Position numbers and translations under genes: made by a program. Below the pieces are notes generated by a model. That model saw only the letters and a program-made list of their open reading frames with translations, ran no database searches and was not told the origin of the DNA. This document shows positions 16,726 to 23,854 of a DNA stretch of 32,862 nucleotides, piece after piece. The stretch comes from Pseudomonadota bacterium (GTDB taxonomy: Bacteria; Myxococcota_A; Bradymonadia; UBA4248): positions 1 through 32,862 of the forward strand of contig JAFUEE010000109.1 in the NCBI GenBank assembly GCA_017464085.1, written 5' to 3'. Numbering within the stretch: the first letter of the stretch is position 1; each line of letters begins with the position of its first letter.

Positions 16726-17390
16726 GCAAGTTCCTTTTGTCTGGTCTGGATCAGGCGGATCAGCGCCTGGCAGGATTCTTCAAAATTCAGGTCAGATGTG
16801 TCGAGTTCTACGGCATCTGCGCATTTCACGAGCGGTGAATTGGCCCGGTTGAATTCCGTCTCATCTCTTTCCTCGATCTGTTTGACGACTTCTTTGAGAT
16901 CGAAATGCTCTCCTTTTGCCTCGAATTCCTTCATTCGGCGCAGTGCGCGCGCTTGCGCGGAGGCAGTGTAATAGACCTTGAGCTCGGCATCGGGGAAGAC
17001 GACGGAGCCGATGTCGCGGCCTTCGACGATTGAATCGGTCGCGTGCCCCAGCCTTCGCTGTATGCCGAGAAGTTCAGCGCGGACTTCAGCCATCGGGGAG
17101 ACGTGATTCACGCACTGTGTTGTTTCAAACGTGCGGATGGCCTGTGAAACATCGCGCGCGCCGATAAAGACTTTTTGGCTGCCTTTGCTGGCGACAAAGC
17201 GTATGTCGAGCGACTTGGCGATTTCTGCGCAGGCTTTGGGGTCTGTATCGACATGGTTTTCGAGCGCGATGAGGGCGACACAGCGATAGATCGCACCTGT
17301 GTCGAGCAGGCTCCATCCAAGTCGCTTGGCTACTTCCCGGCATACCGAACTCTTTCCGGCCCCGCTCGGGCCATCTACTGCGATGATCAT
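16722..17390 (-). CDS. cmk: Cytidylate kinase
   Basis: 222 residues, normal length. It phosphorylates CMP and dCMP with ATP in the cytosol. ATG 17388-17390 has AAGGAG seven bases upstream; a longer frame to 17438 is not needed. Motifs: GPSGAGKS at 7-14 (P-loop), DTGAIYR at 30-36 (nucleotide binding; DTGAxYR is standard), SPMAEVR, EGRDIGSVVFPDA (substrate binding, GRD..T/S..PDA) and the LID-region RDETEFNRANSPL near residue 185, with the R(D)xxDxxR pattern slightly altered (the Asp-to-Glu change). Located between speD and the DUF6178-type gene, which it overlaps. Confidence 0.95.
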   Translation of the reverse strand: MIIAVDGPSGAGKSSVCREVAKRLGWSLLDTGAIYRCVALIALENHVDTDPKACAEIAKSLDIRFVASKGSQKVFIGARDVSQAIRTFETTQCVNHVSPMAEVRAELLGIQRRLGHATDSIVEGRDIGSVVFPDAELKVYYTASAQARALRRMKEFEAKGEHFDLKEVVKQIEERDETEFNRANSPLVKCADAVELDTSDLNFEESCQALIRLIQTRQKELA

Positions 17391-17434
17391 ACTGTAACTC
17401 CTTATGAGAAATACGTTTGAGCACTTGGGGAGGA

Positions 17435-17785
17435 TCAATCGGGCAGGATGCCTCGGTTGATGATCATGATCTCAAATCGTTTGGATGCGAGCGCTTTTTG
17501 AAGCACTTCATGCGCCCGTTCTGGATCATTTTTTCCGCAGGTATAGAAATCTACGGCTGCATAGCCGTGTTCCGGCCATGTGTGTATCGACAGATGGGAT
17601 TCCTCTATGACAATGATGCCGCTCACGCCTTGAGGCGCAAATTGGTGGAACACTGTCTTCACGATTGTGGCATTGGCGGCATGGGCTGCTTGGATCATCA
17701 TCGCTTCGAGGGCTTGCGGATCATTAAGCGTGTCTTTGTTGCAGTCGTAATATTCAACTAAAAGGTGATGTCCAAAAGTGTTCAA
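17435..17785 (-). CDS. speD: S-adenosylmethionine decarboxylase proenzyme (pyruvoyl type, prokaryotic class)
   Basis: 116 residues, typical of the short bacterial class. The enzyme cleaves itself to form a pyruvoyl group and makes decarboxylated SAM, the aminopropyl donor for spermidine. Cleavage falls between Glu62 and Ser63 in IEESHLSIHTWPE; His68 and Cys83, needed for processing and catalysis, are in place. The start is TTG at 17783-17785, with AGGAAG just upstream; this gives the expected MNTFGHHLLVE beginning and no ATG fits. It lies 44 bp before cmk on the same strand. No spermidine synthase gene is visible in the window. Confidence 0.95.
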   Translation of the reverse strand: MNTFGHHLLVEYYDCNKDTLNDPQALEAMMIQAAHAANATIVKTVFHQFAPQGVSGIIVIEESHLSIHTWPEHGYAAVDFYTCGKNDPERAHEVLQKALASKRFEIMIINRGILPD

Positions 17786-17860
17786 TCTTCCTACCTCACT
17801 GATCAGCCTATTTAGGCGCGTCTTTACTAGGTATTTTTCACTTTTTCGTCAATACAGATT

Positions 17861-17952
17861 AGTAGGCAGCAGGCAGCAGGCAGTAGGCAGTAGGTGCGTT
17901 ACCAAGGCGTTTGCTGAAGTTCTGAGGCGGTTTTAGTCAGTAGGCAGTAGGC
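17861..17952. repeat. Heptamer tandem repeats (AGYAGGC)
   Basis: Five 7-bp units (17861-17895; AGTAGGC or AGCAGGC) and two further units at 17939-17952. Similar heptamers in inverted orientation occur at about 18086-18110. Together they fill much of the 393-bp gap 17786-18178 between speD and the CBM9-like gene. No gene is seen there; the promoter of speD should lie near 17790-17860. Confidence 0.8.
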
Positions 17953-18085
17953 AGTTGTTGGGAGCATTGAGGGTGTGCGTTGGTTGTTTATTCAGCCTGG
18001 AGTGGCATTTTTCATATCGCAGGCTTCGTTTGCGGCATTCAAGCCTCGCAGTTGAAATCAAAGCCAGAAGCTTTATCATGCTCAC

Positions 18086-18110
18086 TATTGCCTACAGCCT
18101 GTTGCCTGCG
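18086..18110. repeat. Heptamer repeats, inverted relative to 17861
   Basis: Read on the minus strand this is CAGGCAA-CAGGCTG-TAGGCAA-TAG, a degenerate version of the heptamer at 17861. The two sets face each other and enclose about 130 bp of sequence with no visible gene. Confidence 0.55.
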
Positions 18111-18178
18111 TATAAAAGCCTTATTTTTCAGCCAGATCATAAGGGGGCTGAATAGTTACGTGCGCTGAGGCGATTGGA

Positions 18179-18781
18179 ATGGGTGTTGGTATGGGGAGCA
18201 GCTTTGCTTTATTGGAGAATCCGGATTGGCATGGGGCGATTTCGGGGCTTGGGGTGACGGCATGCGTTGCCAGGCATTCGGATCGATTGGAAGTCGTGTT
18301 TGATGTCGTGGAGCCGCAGGATTGCTATAGATGTCAATGCGTGAAAGATAGCGAGCCCTGCTGGCAGGACAGCTGTGTAGAGGTGTTTGTCGCGTCACCG
18401 AGGCATGGGGGCTATTATAATTTTGAGGTGAACAGTGCTGGGGTGAGTCTGGCGGAATTCGGTCAGGCACGCGAAGCGCGCAGGTTGTTTTTGCCCGAGG
18501 AATATGCGCGTGTCATGCGAAAGGTTGAAGTTTCGCCGCATTCTGTCGGTGCGGTGCAGATCGCATGGAAGCTGAGCATTTCTATACCGTTGGACTTGAT
18601 CGGCCTTGAGCCTTGTGAGGAGATTCGCGGCAATCTATATAAGTGTGCATCTGGCGCGGTGCGTCCGCATTACCTGATGGCGTTTCCGGTCAGTGCGGCA
18701 AAGCCGGACTTTCATCGGCCGGAATGCTTTGGGGTGCTTGCTATAGGAAGGTCTGAACAATTGCCGTTTTTTGGACAATAG
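18179..18781 (+). CDS. CBM9-like carbohydrate-binding protein with a MITE-derived C-terminus
   Basis: 200 residues. The segment DSEPCWQDSCVEVFVASP, then YYNFEVNSAGVSL, is the pattern of the CBM family 9-like (DOMON-like) beta-sandwich group: W.DSCVE and YYNFE.N. No signal peptide is evident. A second ATG at 18191 is an alternative start. The last 11 residues (GRSEQLPFFGQ) and the TAG stop are encoded inside a 111-bp MITE that begins at 18746. Removing the MITE and one target copy gives ...GVLAI followed at once by TAA, so the ancestral protein was 189 residues. The fold may still be complete. Sugar-binding is inferred from family resemblance only. Confidence 0.7.
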   Translation: MGVGMGSSFALLENPDWHGAISGLGVTACVARHSDRLEVVFDVVEPQDCYRCQCVKDSEPCWQDSCVEVFVASPRHGGYYNFEVNSAGVSLAEFGQAREARRLFLPEEYARVMRKVEVSPHSVGAVQIAWKLSISIPLDLIGLEPCEEIRGNLYKCASGAVRPHYLMAFPVSAAKPDFHRPECFGVLAIGRSEQLPFFGQ

Positions 18782-18856
18782 TATTTCAGACGCATAAGTT
18801 TTGTGCGGGCGAGACGCCCGCATCCCCATGAGGTTTTCGAATTATTCAGAGCTTGC
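18746..18856 (+). mobile_element. MITE copy 1 (111 bp), target duplication TATA
   Basis: Ends GGAAGGTCTGAACAATT and, on the other strand, GCAAGCTCTGAATAATT form imperfect terminal inverted repeats. The flanking TATA at 18742-18745 and 18857-18860 is the 4-bp target duplication. Inside is a GC hairpin GCGGGCG/CGCCCGC (18805-18821). It is nearly identical to the copy at 21848. The end sequence recalls IS5-family inverted repeats (GGAAGGTGCGAA..., from memory). No transposase is encoded. Confidence 0.85.
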
Positions 18857-18884
18857 TATATAATTGATCGCGCGAGAGGGGGTA

Positions 18885-18949
18885 GCGGCGTATGCGCGCA
18901 GACCGGAACGGTCGAGCACATAGCCGCGCAGGGGGAGGCTTCCCCCTGC
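18885..18949 (-). repeat. Composite palindromic element 3' of the lipoprotein gene
   Basis: Read on the minus strand, in the direction of the adjacent gene, it has the same order as the element after mutS2: a hairpin GCAGGGGGA/TCCCCCTGC (18928-18936 and 18941-18949), then GCGGC-TATG...CATA-c-GCCGC (18919-18927 with 18885-18894), with an inner GACCG/CGGTC hairpin, then TACCCCCTC. Flanks are conserved and the inner stem differs from the mutS2 copy. The G/C hairpin may terminate the lipoprotein transcript. Confidence 0.7.
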
Positions 18950-18957
18950 CAGAAAAA

Positions 18958-19461
18958 TCAGCCCGCATTTGTCCGAACAAAACGCATGGCGCTTTCACCG
19001 CCGTCTTCGGGTTCTTCGAGGAAGAGCGCGCCATTTTCGAAATGATAATAGACGGCATAGTCGTATTCGGGCATCGTCAGATTGAGCACCTGACGGATCA
19101 GGCCGTTTGACGGTTCGGTAGTCACGAAATACCTGCCGCTTCTCTGTTTGCGCCATTTGCCTGCGCAAGCCGCCTCATAAATCGTATATGTCTTGTCCGC
19201 GTTCATGATGATGCGGCGTGTGGATGAATTGCCCTGTCCGAGCCAGTCGCCTTCGAGGGCTTGTTCGAGCGACTCGGTGGTCGCATCTTCAGTTGTCATG
19301 GTCCAGAAATCCTCCATCTGAGCAGTTGTCCAGGGATCGAGCGCGTATGCGCCCATGTTCCAGTCCTCTGTTTCGCACAGGGTATCCATTTCGTCAAATC
19401 CTGCGCAGCCGAGCGTGAGCGTGAGCAGGCAAAGGGCAAAGAATAACGCTGTTTTTTTCAT
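18958..19461 (-). CDS. Small lipoprotein of unknown function
   Basis: 167 residues. The start at 19459-19461 is chosen because a GGAGA site lies just upstream and a clear lipoprotein signal begins there: MKK, a hydrophobic stretch 5-17, and lipobox LTLGC with the lipidated Cys19. A longer open frame to 19797 is only the complement of the next gene. The mature part has a pattern of small antiparallel strands (RRIIMNADKTYTIYEAACAGKWRKQRSGRYFV), resembling lipocalin-like or copper-resistance-type small domains that read like W...G.W...Y. No specific family is recognised. It shares strand with comM/yifB, whose coding end lies 50 bp upstream. Confidence 0.7.
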   Translation of the reverse strand: MKKTALFFALCLLTLTLGCAGFDEMDTLCETEDWNMGAYALDPWTTAQMEDFWTMTTEDATTESLEQALEGDWLGQGNSSTRRIIMNADKTYTIYEAACAGKWRKQRSGRYFVTTEPSNGLIRQVLNLTMPEYDYAVYYHFENGALFLEEPEDGGESAMRFVRTNAG

Positions 19462-19511
19462 CTGACATTCTCCAGTGTGTGCAGTTTGTGTGGTTGAAAT
19501 GCGCGAGATTT

Positions 19512-21056
<1,545 letters not shown>

Positions 21057-21428
21057 CGCACGTCTCCTTTTGTCAGTGGTTCAAGGAAGCAGGGGATCTG
21101 CTTTCACCCCTAATGGTGCCATCGAAAAAAATTTGTGACATTTTGGATGTCGATTTTTTTATTTTTTTTTGCGGCGCGTCTATGCCTGACGGCATACGCC
21201 GCGCGTGTGGCGCGTCTATCGCGTTGCGATACGCCGCGCGTGTGGCGCGTCTATCGCGTTGCGATACGCCGCGCGTGTGGCGCGTCTATGCCTGACGGCA
21301 TACGCCGCACACGGGATTGCTGTTGCATAGTCGACGGAGATATTGCAGAAAGAAGCAACGGTTCGCTTTGGCATGGGGTTAGTAAAGCGATGTTGTTATT
21401 TGGGGCACAGGGCAAAAGGAAAACGTCG
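21057..21428. other. Gap upstream of comM holding four tandem palindromes
   Basis: 372 bp. After the comM ribosome site comes an A/T stretch with a T-run (21153-21170), then four palindromes (separate entry), then about 120 bp before the start of the broken aldo/keto reductase. I see no other gene. The comM promoter probably lies around 21070-21160 on the minus strand, unresolved. Confidence 0.5.
21175..21310. repeat. Four tandem palindromes in A-B-B-A order
   Basis: Stems TATGCC/GGCATA (21181-21196), TATCGC/GCGATA (21217-21231), the same again (21252-21266) and TATGCC/GGCATA (21287-21302) are joined by three identical 20-bp linkers, CGCCGCGCGTGTGGCGCGTC. Each stem is followed by CGCCGC, matching the bulged palindrome family found elsewhere, with linker and stem pairing into a larger cruciform-capable unit (GGCGCG...CGCGCC-like). 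Confidence 0.85.
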
Positions 21429-21660
21429 ATGAAATACAGAAAAGACAAAAGCGGCACTCAGATTTCACAGCTCGGGTATGGCTGTATGCGATTTACCAGA
21501 AAGGGCGCAGGCATCGATTATAAGAAGGCGGAAAGCGAAGTGATGCTCGCGATCAGCAAGGGAATCAATTATTTCGATACAGCTTATATTTATTTTGGCA
21601 GTGAAGAGTGTCTCGGACGCATTCTGGATGAAAATCATTGCCGTGACAAAGTACATATCC
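21429..21660 (+). pseudogene. Aldo/keto reductase, truncated after about 76 residues
   Basis: From ATG 21429 (AAAGGAAA upstream) the protein begins like a 4Fe-4S-type or general aldo/keto reductase: MKYRKDKSGTQISQLGYGCMRF, then GINYFDTAYIYFGSEECLG with the conserved Asp and Tyr of the catalytic region (DTAxxY), and NHCRDKVHI. The family is usually 280 or more residues with ATK next; here the sequence switches at about 21658 to a 42-bp repeat. The frame stays open to 21815, adding repeat-encoded residues, but the barrel and catalytic Lys/His are lost. Clearly non-functional as an oxidoreductase. Confidence 0.8.
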
Positions 21661-21736
21661 AATGCGGCGATGCCTCGCGCATGGCGTGCGCGGCACCTTT
21701 CCAATGCGGCGATGCCTCGCGCATAGGGGTGCAAAG
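21658..21736. repeat. 42-bp repeat, about two units, between two gene remnants
   Basis: AATGCGGCGATGCCTCGCGC occurs at 21661 and 21703, exactly 42 bp apart, with a GTGCGCGGCACC-type tail between them. The same unit is present in reverse complement at 32539-32580, at the edge of the large 42-bp array. In frame with the reductase remnant it encodes QCGDASRMACAAPF. Confidence 0.8.
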
Positions 21737-21830
21737 ATTGCGCTTGCTGGCGCTCTGTACCTTTCTGGTTTTCCCAATTTTTTCTGAATGCAGCGGCTCT
21801 GTCTTCGATTTCTGACCAGCTTAGTGTTAT
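21735..21830 (-). pseudogene. N-terminal remnant of an MmeI/YeeA-like DNA methyltransferase
   Basis: On the minus strand, codons from about 21830 to 21735 read ITLSWSEIEDRAAAFRKNWE, then NQKGTERQQAQSLH. This resembles the very start of large class I DNA methyltransferases of the MmeI/YeeA (type IIG-like) group, which begin with LSWNEI..RA..F...W.....E.AEA.SF. After SLH the 42-bp repeat takes over and the homology stops. No ATG is seen upstream, so the start is also lost. A short match; the family call is from memory. Confidence 0.35.
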
Positions 21831-21847
21831 CTGTCCCCTATGATTAA

Positions 21848-21958
21848 GGAAGGTCTGAACAATTGCCGTTTTGGGGACAATAGTATTTCAGACGCATAAG
21901 TTTTGTGCGGGCGAGACGCCCGCATCCCCAGGAGGTTTTCGAATTATTCAGAGCTTCC
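21848..21958 (+). mobile_element. MITE copy 2 (111 bp), target duplication TTAA
   Basis: Same 111-bp length as the copy at 18746, with only a few differences (TTTTGGGG for TTTTTTGG, CCAGGAGG for CCATGAGG). Ends GGAAGGTCTGAACAATT and, in reverse, GGAAGCTCTGAATAATT pair as terminal inverted repeats. TTAA flanks both sides (21844-21847 and 21959-21962). The better-matched ends suggest this copy is nearer the active form. Confidence 0.88.
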
Positions 21959-22030
21959 TTAAGTGCGTCACATTTCTCTATACATCATTTGCATGCGTTT
22001 GACGCTTTGGCAGCATGTCACAAAAAACAG

Positions 22031-22093
22031 CCTGTGCGTATTTGCCGCAGGCAAATAGCACAGGACAAAGCGGCGTATGCGCAGCATAGCCGC
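22031..22093. repeat. Two adjacent bulged palindromes
   Basis: CCTGTGC-g-TATTTGCC (22031-22046) pairs with GGCAAATA-GCACAGG (22050-22064) around GCA. GCGGC-g-TATGC (22070-22080) pairs with GCATA-GCCGC (22084-22093) around GCA. Each has a single unpaired g before TAT, and stem sequences differ fully. They lie 3' of the minus-strand HAD gene. Confidence 0.75.
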
Positions 22094-22123
22094 GCCCCCA
22101 AAGCCGATAAACGCGCCCGATGT

Positions 22124-22810
22124 TCAGAGGAGATCGAGAAGTGCGCGGATCGAAGCGGGGCGGAGGATGCGTTGGTGATTCATCAGATGTACGTCTTCAT
22201 GTTTCCAGGTGTGCTTGTATGGCAGATAGGCAGTCAGGCCGCCGAGCGCGAGGATTGGAAGTATGTCTGAGCGCGGGGAGTTTCCGGCCATGAGAAGTGT
22301 TCGGGGATCGATGTGCTCATGCGCGAAAAGGTCGGCGTAAGTTTCTGGTGTTTTGTCGTGGAGGACGAAATATTCGATGGTCTGGTCGAGCGGTGAATTT
22401 TTGAATTTCCGCTGCTGCTCGTTGAGTTCGCCCTTTGTGATGATGACGACGCGGTATTTGTTTTTGAGCGCGTGGAGCGTTTCGGTGGCGCCGTCGAGCA
22501 TGACTGTCGGGACGGAGAGAAGGAATTTTCCGATGTCGAGGATTTGGTTCACGGCGTATGCCGGGAGTGCTGGGCAGAGCGTCGCGGCGGTTTCAAACAT
22601 GGACATGGTCATGGCTTTGGCGCCATATCCGAGGCATGACATGTTGCGCGTCTCGATATCGAAGAGCTGGGCCTGGATATCGCCGTTATGTCCGAGCGCG
22701 CGCATGATGTCGAAGAAGCGTCGTTCGGCTTCGGAATAGAAGATCTGATTTTCCCAGATGGTGTCGTCGGCATCAAAAGCGATGCAAGTCAGTGGAATGT
22801 CTTTTCCCAT
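22124..22810 (-). CDS. HAD-superfamily phosphatase-like hydrolase
   Basis: 228 residues. Motif I FDADDT at 12-17 gives the nucleophile Asp13 and the acid/base Asp15. Motif II is VIITKGE (Thr near 124), motif III Lys in KFKNSPLDQT or DKTPETY, and motif IV GNSPRSDILPILALG carries the Mg-binding Asp. A four-helix cap lies between motifs I and II, as in subfamily I enzymes such as phosphoglycolate phosphatase or the YjjG type. All catalytic positions look intact. The substrate cannot be told. Start ATG 22808-22810; the ribosome site is weak (AAGAG). It stands alone on this strand between repeats and the divergent lipoprotein gene. Confidence 0.85.
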   Translation of the reverse strand: MGKDIPLTCIAFDADDTIWENQIFYSEAERRFFDIMRALGHNGDIQAQLFDIETRNMSCLGYGAKAMTMSMFETAATLCPALPAYAVNQILDIGKFLLSVPTVMLDGATETLHALKNKYRVVIITKGELNEQQRKFKNSPLDQTIEYFVLHDKTPETYADLFAHEHIDPRTLLMAGNSPRSDILPILALGGLTAYLPYKHTWKHEDVHLMNHQRILRPASIRALLDLL

Positions 22811-22915
22811 AAGGCTCTTAAAATGATAAGTTCATGAATGTCGGCGTTTTGCCGCGCGTGGCATTTTAGCCGTGTGAAAGGTTTTGGCGAAAAATCAATG
22901 TAAGAGAGGGACGGG

Positions 22916-23710
22916 ATGTCCAGGATAGTGTGGATAGTGTTGATGTTCTGTGTTTTGTCGGGCTGTCAGAAGACGGCGCAGCAGGAATCGTCTGCGTTGC
23001 CGAAGGGGGCAGATGCGTCGCAGCAGGCGGCAGACCCGGATAGCAGGGCATTTGCGGGGAGAGCGCCGATTGTTGAGTCGGGGAATATTCTCGTCAACCC
23101 TGGGTTTGAAGCAGGTCTGGTGGACTGGAAATGGCTGGACTGGTCGAAGGGCTGGGCGCCGTATGAACTTTCGACGACACATGCGTATGAGGGATTGCAG
23201 TCGCTGCACCTGCCGATTCTTTCGAAGGACAGGCGGCAGACGGTGGTGTGGGGCGGCGTGAAGGAGTTGACGCTTCCGGCGGAGATTCCCGATTGCATCG
23301 AGGGGTATTATTTTGTGGAGAACTGGGAAACGGGGAACTGGAAACAGTACTTGCAGCTGGTGGTGATAGACCTGTCGCATGAGCTGGGGCCGGACAAGGG
23401 GGATGCGCAGCTGCGATATATCATTTCGGGGAGCAAGGAGCCGCCGCTTTCGATCAGCAATGCGCAGTATCTGTTTGCGGAGAAGGAGCGCCGTGATGTG
23501 CCTGTGAAAGGTCGCTGGACGAAGTTCAGCGTCAACCCGAGCGCGGATTTCATGCGGTCGTGGAACTACAAGCCTCAAGGCGGTTCGAACTTGCGCATAT
23601 TGTTTGAGGGGCGGTTTGACAAGCATGCGACGGCTGTGCCTGCGCGCGGGGATGTCTATTTTGACAACCTGTATTTTGGCCCGAAGACGGCGACGCGCTG
23701 CGCGGACTGA
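22916..23710 (+). CDS. Lipoprotein with a carbohydrate-binding-like (CBM4/9-type) domain
   Basis: 264 residues. ATG 22916 follows AGAGAGGGACGG. Signal: short, hydrophobic 4-14, lipobox VLSGC with lipidated Cys17, then a Gln/Ser/Ala-rich linker to about residue 50. The mature domain begins NILVNPGFEAGLVDWKW, the standard opening of galactose-binding-like beta-sandwich modules (NPGFE...W), and ends with VYFDNLYFG, the matching last strand (VYFDNV.L). That makes a ligand-binding, probably sugar-binding, envelope lipoprotein likely; the ligand is unknown. The stop codon lies inside the first of two 36-bp direct repeats. The fibro-slime giant follows 144 bp later on the same strand. Confidence 0.75.
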   Translation: MSRIVWIVLMFCVLSGCQKTAQQESSALPKGADASQQAADPDSRAFAGRAPIVESGNILVNPGFEAGLVDWKWLDWSKGWAPYELSTTHAYEGLQSLHLPILSKDRRQTVVWGGVKELTLPAEIPDCIEGYYFVENWETGNWKQYLQLVVIDLSHELGPDKGDAQLRYIISGSKEPPLSISNAQYLFAEKERRDVPVKGRWTKFSVNPSADFMRSWNYKPQGGSNLRILFEGRFDKHATAVPARGDVYFDNLYFGPKTATRCAD

Positions 23711-23771
23711 GCGTTTGGAGTGAGGTCGGCGCGCTACGCGGACTGAGCGTTTGGAGTGAGGTCGGCGCGCT
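23701..23771 (+). repeat. 36-bp direct duplication spanning the lipoprotein stop codon
   Basis: CGCGGACTGAGCGTTTGGAG and following bases recur at 23701 and 23737. The first copy contains the end of the coding sequence (CAD-stop), so the duplication left the protein unchanged and lengthened the 3' region. No terminator-like stem is obvious. Confidence 0.85.
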
Positions 23772-23854
23772 GAGCGGGCTGGAGTTTTATGCCGTTGTCT
23801 GGCATCCGGATGGCTGAATGAGAATTGGAGATATTTGAAAAGTAAGGAGGAGAG

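Noticed and set aside
17955..18168. Short plus-strand frames between the heptamer repeats
   Set aside because: They start inside or beside the repeats, overlap each other and show no domain or good ribosome site.
21175..21310. CRISPR array
   Set aside because: The would-be repeats are palindromic and the would-be spacers are identical, the reverse of CRISPR. No cas genes are present.
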